Part shown: positions 31,197 through 35,314 of the stretch, one piece after another
Numbering within the stretch: position 1 is the first letter of the stretch
How the letters are laid out: each line of letters starts with the position of its first letter
Assembly: GCA_030611015.1 (NCBI GenBank)
Contig: JAUWQP010000006.1
Location: 1-35,314 of the forward strand
Direction of reading: 5' to 3'
Length of the DNA: 35,314 bases
From: Chloroflexota bacterium
GTDB taxonomy: Bacteria > Chloroflexota > Dehalococcoidia > GIF9 > AB-539-J10
Program-made: the position numbers and the translations under genes
The notes under the pieces: generated by a model
What the model saw: the letters and a program-made list of their open reading frames with translations, nothing else
What the model was told of the DNA's origin: nothing
The model's database searches: none

Positions 31197-32177
31197 ATGG
31201 AAGTCAACTTAGCTGAACTACTGGAAGAGTTACTTAGCGGAAACAAACACAAGGGATTTGCCGCAAGACTGAAGTGTCTTGATTGTGAGCCGGTTATTGA
31301 TGGAGTCGACCTCTTTGGCAAATTCTTCTATCTGCCGTTTAGATCTGGAAAGACAACAGAAAAGGAATTCGTCGATTACCTATATGGCAAATTGGTGTAT
31401 TTTTGCATTCCTCGTAGTGTTTTTAATGAAGCCTTGGAGAAACTAAAAGAAACTGGGCAGATTGAATATATCCAGAATCTTTTGGATGAGGCAAAGAATC
31501 TATTTGTTACAGCCGGTGTCAAAGGATATAGGAGTGGAGAACCCGGCGAGTTAATACTATTCATCTTGCTTGAGGCAGCACTCGGGGCTCCTCAAATAGT
31601 AAGCAAAATGTACTTAAAGACGAGTGAAGAGATGCCTGTTCATGGGAGTGATGCTATTCATGTGTCATTTAACCCAATTACTGAAACGCTCTGTGTTTAT
31701 TGGGGGGAAGCTAAGATACATCAGCAATTATCGTCAGCTCTAGATGATACATGCGAATCAATAGTGTCTTTCCGTGAAGAGATGGAAGGAGATAGAAGGT
31801 CAGCTCGGAGTAGAGATATAGATATCATCAGGGACCATGCAGACATAGCAGATGGACCATTTAAAGAGGCTCTCATGAAATATTTCGACTCATATGAAGA
31901 AGAATATAACAAATTAGAAGAGTGTCACGCATGTTTTGTAGGGTTTGAATACTCAGTCCTTTCTAGTATCAATATGCTAGATAAGGATAGCATTGATGAA
32001 GCATTTCAGGAGAAATATTCAGCAAGGGCAGAGTCCGCCATGTCACTATTCGCAGACAAAATACGGGAAAGCAAACTCCATGACAACAAATTTGCGCTTT
32101 TCCTTTTGCCTTTTGTCAACGTAGAGAATTTTAGGAAAATGTTCTTCTCAAAGATAGGGCAAGGAGTACCTGGATGA
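31197..32177 (+). CDS. hamA: Hachiman defence protein HamA (DUF1837)
   Basis: The 326-residue product fits HamA, the DUF1837 nuclease effector of Hachiman anti-phage systems. Seen are GFAARLKCLDCEPVIDG near residue 20, GYRSGEPGELILFILLEAAL near 110, and the probable nuclease core MPVHGSDAIHVSFNPITE then CVYWGEAKIHQQLSSALDD (about 145-185), in which Asp and the Glu-x-Lys pair match a PD-(D/E)xK site. HamA is known to cut DNA when released by HamB sensing damaged or invading DNA. The stop overlaps the hamB start by 4 bases. The ATG at 31197 has TGAGG about 11 bases upstream; no strong promoter was found. Confidence 0.87.
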   Translation: MEVNLAELLEELLSGNKHKGFAARLKCLDCEPVIDGVDLFGKFFYLPFRSGKTTEKEFVDYLYGKLVYFCIPRSVFNEALEKLKETGQIEYIQNLLDEAKNLFVTAGVKGYRSGEPGELILFILLEAALGAPQIVSKMYLKTSEEMPVHGSDAIHVSFNPITETLCVYWGEAKIHQQLSSALDDTCESIVSFREEMEGDRRSARSRDIDIIRDHADIADGPFKEALMKYFDSYEEEYNKLEECHACFVGFEYSVLSSINMLDKDSIDEAFQEKYSARAESAMSLFADKIRESKLHDNKFALFLLPFVNVENFRKMFFSKIGQGVPG

Positions 32178-34759
32178 TTAATGAACTAGCAGAGCGAATC
32201 TGGAGGCACGAAGAATTTCACAGGGACTACGAATTGTTGAGAGATGATATTTTACGTAGCAACCTGAGGCTTGCGAGGAACGGAAACAACCTAAAAAGTC
32301 ACGAATGTATGGGTCGCCTATTACAAAGTGCGACTTGCTTCTCTGCATGTACGAATCGGTCCTATAGAGAGGCAGCATATAGGATTGCAACGGCATGTTG
32401 GATGCTGTTTGGGGAAGAATATGACAATGTGAGAAATATAGCGGACCTGATTTTAAGGAGGTTGGGAAATTTCCCAACAAGTGATCTGTTATCAGCGTCA
32501 GCAGAGCGCAGGGGTGAACTGGGAGAGCCAAAGTATCCAGCAGCGCTGTGGTTCGAGGTCAACGCACGGCAGGGCTTTAACACTGTAATAGTGGCAGGAG
32601 AAGAAAAACTAGTCTTGACGAACTTTCAGCGAGGGCTTTGGGAATATTTGAAAGGGGGAAAATCCGTCACTGTTAGCGCGCCGACATCAGCAGGAAAATC
32701 TTATGTACTCCAATACTTTCTGGCATCTGAATGTGCTAGCAGACAGAAATATAATGCCTTGTACGTCGTACCTACTAGAGCGCTAATCAACCAAGTATCG
32801 TCAAACCTAGATGCAATCTTGAAAAAACTAGGTGAGACTAAAGCGATCACTTTAACAATACCGGTACCAACGTCTGAGGTGAATGCAGATAAAGTAATAT
32901 ATGTCTTGACACAAGAACGTCTGCAACTACTGATGGAGACAGATACAAACAATCGATTCGATCTGTTAATAGTGGATGAATCTCAGATAATAGCAGATGA
33001 TAGCAGGGGTATTGTATTACAAACCGTTGTGGAGAAGGTGCTAGGCTGTTGGCCTGACACACAAGTGATGTTCGCGTCACCATCAACAGAAAATCCAGAA
33101 ATATTACCAGAGGTCTTTGGGATTGAGCAAGTTAGTACAATAAATGAAAGAGAGTGTCCTGTTGCACAAAACCGTATACTACTGGACATTACAGATGAAA
33201 GACCAAAGGAAGTAGATATTTCAGTTGCCCCTAATGAGAGTGAACGTAGGTCTATTGGGACACTAAAATTACCGGATAGTCTATACGAGCAAGCCGATAT
33301 GTTAGCATACTTGACTTGGGTATTCGGAAAAGATGAAAAAAATCTAACCTACGCAAGTACCCCTTCTAGGTGTGAAGTCGTGGCAAGCAAGATCAGTCAA
33401 TTGGTAGAGGCTAAGGGTGGTAGAGAAGTTCACAGTGACTTGCGTGACTTTGCACATTTTGTTAAAGAGCATATTCACCCAGACTATATTCTAGCTGAAG
33501 TATTAGATAAAGGAGTAGCTTTCCACTACGGCAATATGCCAACACTTATAAGGAGGACAATAGAGCGGTTATTTGAGGTAGGCCAAATAGACTATTTAGT
33601 GTGTACAAGTACTTTGCTTTATGGGGTTAATCTTCCTGCGAAAAATATGTTCATGTTAAAGCCGAGCAGAGGTCGAGAGTGGGGATCAAACATAGATGTA
33701 CCGATAACATCGTTTGAGTTTTGGAATCTCAGTGGAAGAGCTGGTCGTTTAGGTAAGGATTTTGAGGGTAACATTTTTCTAGTGAACTACAATACCTGGG
33801 GTGTAGATCCTCTAGAAGACGAGAGACAAGAAAGAATACGACCTTCACTGGCGAAGCATCTGGAAGAACATTCAGATAAAGTATTAGAGTTTATCAAAGA
33901 CAGAAAACATATTGATAGGAGAGGGGAAGGTCAACAAGGACTGGGAAATACCTTCGTAATGTTACTAAATGATTATCGTGACGGGGTGTTAGAAAAGCGA
34001 CTTAGTCAGTTTGGTCCGGGGCTTAACAAAGAGACGAAAGACCAAATATCCGAGGCAATAAAAGAAGCATCGGAAAGTGTAAAAGTCCCCGCAGAGATAT
34101 TAAAGAGAAATATCACAATATCGCCGCTCCGACAGCAAAGAATGTTAGAGTATTTAACTCGTGAAATTGCTAATGGCGGACCGTCTGGGATAGTTCCGTT
34201 ACATCCATTAGCAGGTGAAGCCTATGGGAGCATAGGAAAAATGTTTCGAAGAATAGATTTACACTTTGAGGGAACAAGTAATAGGAGTTACGAATACTTC
34301 ACAATGCTTGCATTCCAATGGATGCGGGGGGAGCCGCTCAGGCGTCTGATAGATGAAGCATGGCGGCGAAAAAAGCAAAAAGCCACAAGGAGAGTGACGA
34401 TAGGACCAGTAATACGTGCGCTAATGGACAATATCGAACAAGGACTAAGATTTAGATATTTAAGATATAGCAGTTGCTATATTGATCTATTAAAGTTCGC
34501 ACTTAGTGAGGCGGGGCAAGAGGAATGGGTTGAGAGAATACCGCCGATACCTCTTTATCTGGAACTGGGCGCTTGTTCGAACACTATGGTCAATTTGATA
34601 GGTATTGGGTTATCCAGAATCACTGCGGGTATAATAGCGGAGAAAGCAGTTAATAAAGAGATGGGACGTTCAGAAGTATTGGAGTGGTTAAAGCGTCAAA
34701 ATCTTCGCGCTTTGAATGTCCCATCTGTTTGCATTCGGGAGGTGGAAGAATTATTATGA
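32174..34759 (+). CDS. hamB: Hachiman helicase HamB
   Basis: An 861-residue superfamily-2 (Ski2/HEL308-like) helicase paired with HamA. The N-terminal ~150 residues are helical. Motif I is VSAPTSAGKSYVLQYFLASE near 165, motif Ia YVVPTRALINQV, motif II LLIVDESQIIADDSRG near 264 (DESQ rather than DEAH), motif V STLLYGVNLPAKNMFMLKPS near 480, and motif VI FWNLSGRAGRLGKDFEG near 517. A C-terminal region (about 600-861) is the family-specific extension. In known Hachiman systems HamB translocates on DNA ends and controls HamA. Translation is coupled to hamA by the ATGA overlap. No gene for a third component is visible. Confidence 0.88.
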   Translation: MINELAERIWRHEEFHRDYELLRDDILRSNLRLARNGNNLKSHECMGRLLQSATCFSACTNRSYREAAYRIATACWMLFGEEYDNVRNIADLILRRLGNFPTSDLLSASAERRGELGEPKYPAALWFEVNARQGFNTVIVAGEEKLVLTNFQRGLWEYLKGGKSVTVSAPTSAGKSYVLQYFLASECASRQKYNALYVVPTRALINQVSSNLDAILKKLGETKAITLTIPVPTSEVNADKVIYVLTQERLQLLMETDTNNRFDLLIVDESQIIADDSRGIVLQTVVEKVLGCWPDTQVMFASPSTENPEILPEVFGIEQVSTINERECPVAQNRILLDITDERPKEVDISVAPNESERRSIGTLKLPDSLYEQADMLAYLTWVFGKDEKNLTYASTPSRCEVVASKISQLVEAKGGREVHSDLRDFAHFVKEHIHPDYILAEVLDKGVAFHYGNMPTLIRRTIERLFEVGQIDYLVCTSTLLYGVNLPAKNMFMLKPSRGREWGSNIDVPITSFEFWNLSGRAGRLGKDFEGNIFLVNYNTWGVDPLEDERQERIRPSLAKHLEEHSDKVLEFIKDRKHIDRRGEGQQGLGNTFVMLLNDYRDGVLEKRLSQFGPGLNKETKDQISEAIKEASESVKVPAEILKRNITISPLRQQRMLEYLTREIANGGPSGIVPLHPLAGEAYGSIGKMFRRIDLHFEGTSNRSYEYFTMLAFQWMRGEPLRRLIDEAWRRKKQKATRRVTIGPVIRALMDNIEQGLRFRYLRYSSCYIDLLKFALSEAGQEEWVERIPPIPLYLELGACSNTMVNLIGIGLSRITAGIIAEKAVNKEMGRSEVLEWLKRQNLRALNVPSVCIREVEELL

Positions 34760-35148
34760 TTTTAAACACATTTTTACGTAGTAATGTATGCAATACTACC
34801 CCCTGCAATTAAAATAATACCAACCTCAACCGAGCAGAGTCTATAAGCATGTCTAGTTGACTCAGGCGAAGGATTTGGGGTACGCTACAAGCAACTGTTG
34901 CACTGACGGAATCAAACACTTCTTCTCAAATAAAAGTTCGAGAACTGTCCCCCAAGGCCTAGCTGTGGGAATTCGAACTGCCGACTGACTTCCTCTCATC
35001 TAACATTCCGTCAAAAAGTTTAGACAGGCGCGATGTCCTCAGGCTTCAAGCAGATGCTGCTGTTAAAAATACGGGCAAAACAATACACTCAAAACGACGG
35101 TCAGGAAAGCTACAAGACAGGGGCTATGCTTCCACATTTAACCCTCGG
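34760..35148. other. 389-base stretch without a recognised gene
   Basis: Both strands were read. No coding sequence, tRNA or array repeat was convincing. A faint match to the right half of the array repeat (AGGCCT...GGAATTC, about 34956-34974) is too weak to count. Confidence 0.5.
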
Positions 35149-35314
35149 CTAGTGGTCACGGAATACCTTTGCAGATATAGACTCCTCTCGTCCTTGAAGA
35201 GCCGGGGAGAAAGGGTGACCTTCTCGTTCAAAATCGGGGAGATACTCTTCTGCCGCCCCCATTTCCTGCACCCAACCGTTTTCTATTCCCAGGTCGGTTA
35301 GCAGCCGGAGGACC
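35149..35314 (-). CDS. 3' end of a gene, possibly a radical SAM activating-enzyme-like protein
   Basis: The minus strand entering from the window edge is open for 54 codons to TAG at 35149-35151: VLRLLTDLGIENGWVQEMGA, then AEEYLPDFEREGHPFSPALQ, then a short tail. Composition and the WVQE...YLPDF...HPF pattern recall the C-termini of pyruvate-formate-lyase-activating-enzyme-like radical SAM proteins; this is from memory of the family and uncertain. The start and most of the protein lie outside the window. Confidence 0.5.
   Translation of the reverse strand, partial: VLRLLTDLGIENGWVQEMGAAEEYLPDFEREGHPFSPALQGREESISAKVFRDH

Noticed and set aside
34920-34990. tRNA-like TTCGAAC segment and a possible 17th full repeat
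   Set aside because: No acceptor or anticodon stem could be built, and the repeat match is limited to two short words.

Overview
The window is a 35.3-kb bacterial segment, probably an environmental genome. Gene content (argJ/argB/argD, MutS2 with a Vms1-like release factor, a CxxC-x17-CxxC zinc ribbon, HicAB, radical SAM/B12 protein) would fit a Chloroflexota (Dehalococcoidia-like) genome. That is an impression from protein style; no marker gene here proves it. No rRNA, tRNA or CRISPR array was recognised.

Layout. (1) 0-5 kb: an arginine-biosynthesis cluster argJ - (amber-interrupted nuclease-like gene) - argB - argD, then an Ada/MGMT alkylation-repair gene. (2) 5.3-31.0 kb: a mosaic of small transcription units, each bounded by a copy of one ~64-bp imperfect palindrome. 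I count 16 copies plus one internally deleted relic. All copies point the same way, although the genes between them lie on both strands. Units in order: broken DUF4389 gene (-); Vms1-like release factor + MutS2 (-); secreted protein (+); glycerate 2-kinase (+); radical SAM/B12 + zinc ribbon (-); SGNH hydrolase (+); amidohydrolase + membrane protein (+); flavodoxin (-); PLP desulfhydrase-like enzyme (-); DUF350-like + transglutaminase-like (+); Fic (+); HicAB (-); AvcD-type anti-phage deaminase + 49-aa protein (-); DUF2971 (+); HTH + type III restriction-modification + truncated serine recombinase (+). (3) 31-34.8 kb: a Hachiman (HamA-HamB) defence operon. (4) 34.8-35.3 kb: a non-coding stretch and the 3' end of a minus-strand gene running off the window.

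How it fits together. From about 21 kb on this is a defence/toxin island (Fic, HicAB, AvcD, DUF2971, type III R-M, Hachiman), visibly more AT-rich than the arg region. The repeat array looks like a gene-cassette array: one unit per interval, unit orientation free, repeat orientation fixed, and repeat ends lying within 0-10 bp of several stop or start codons. The repeat lacks integron attC core boxes and no integrase is present. The only recombinase trace is a serine-recombinase N-terminus cut off at the last repeat. Remnants of one shared protein tail lie just outside the first and last repeats, in direct orientation. The second point of interest is MutS2 (a ribosome-collision factor in Bacillus) transcribed with a peptidyl-tRNA-release-type protein, suggesting a two-gene ribosome-rescue module. 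Three genes carry single-base-type lesions (amber, ochre+amber, absent start codon), indicating decay or sequence error.
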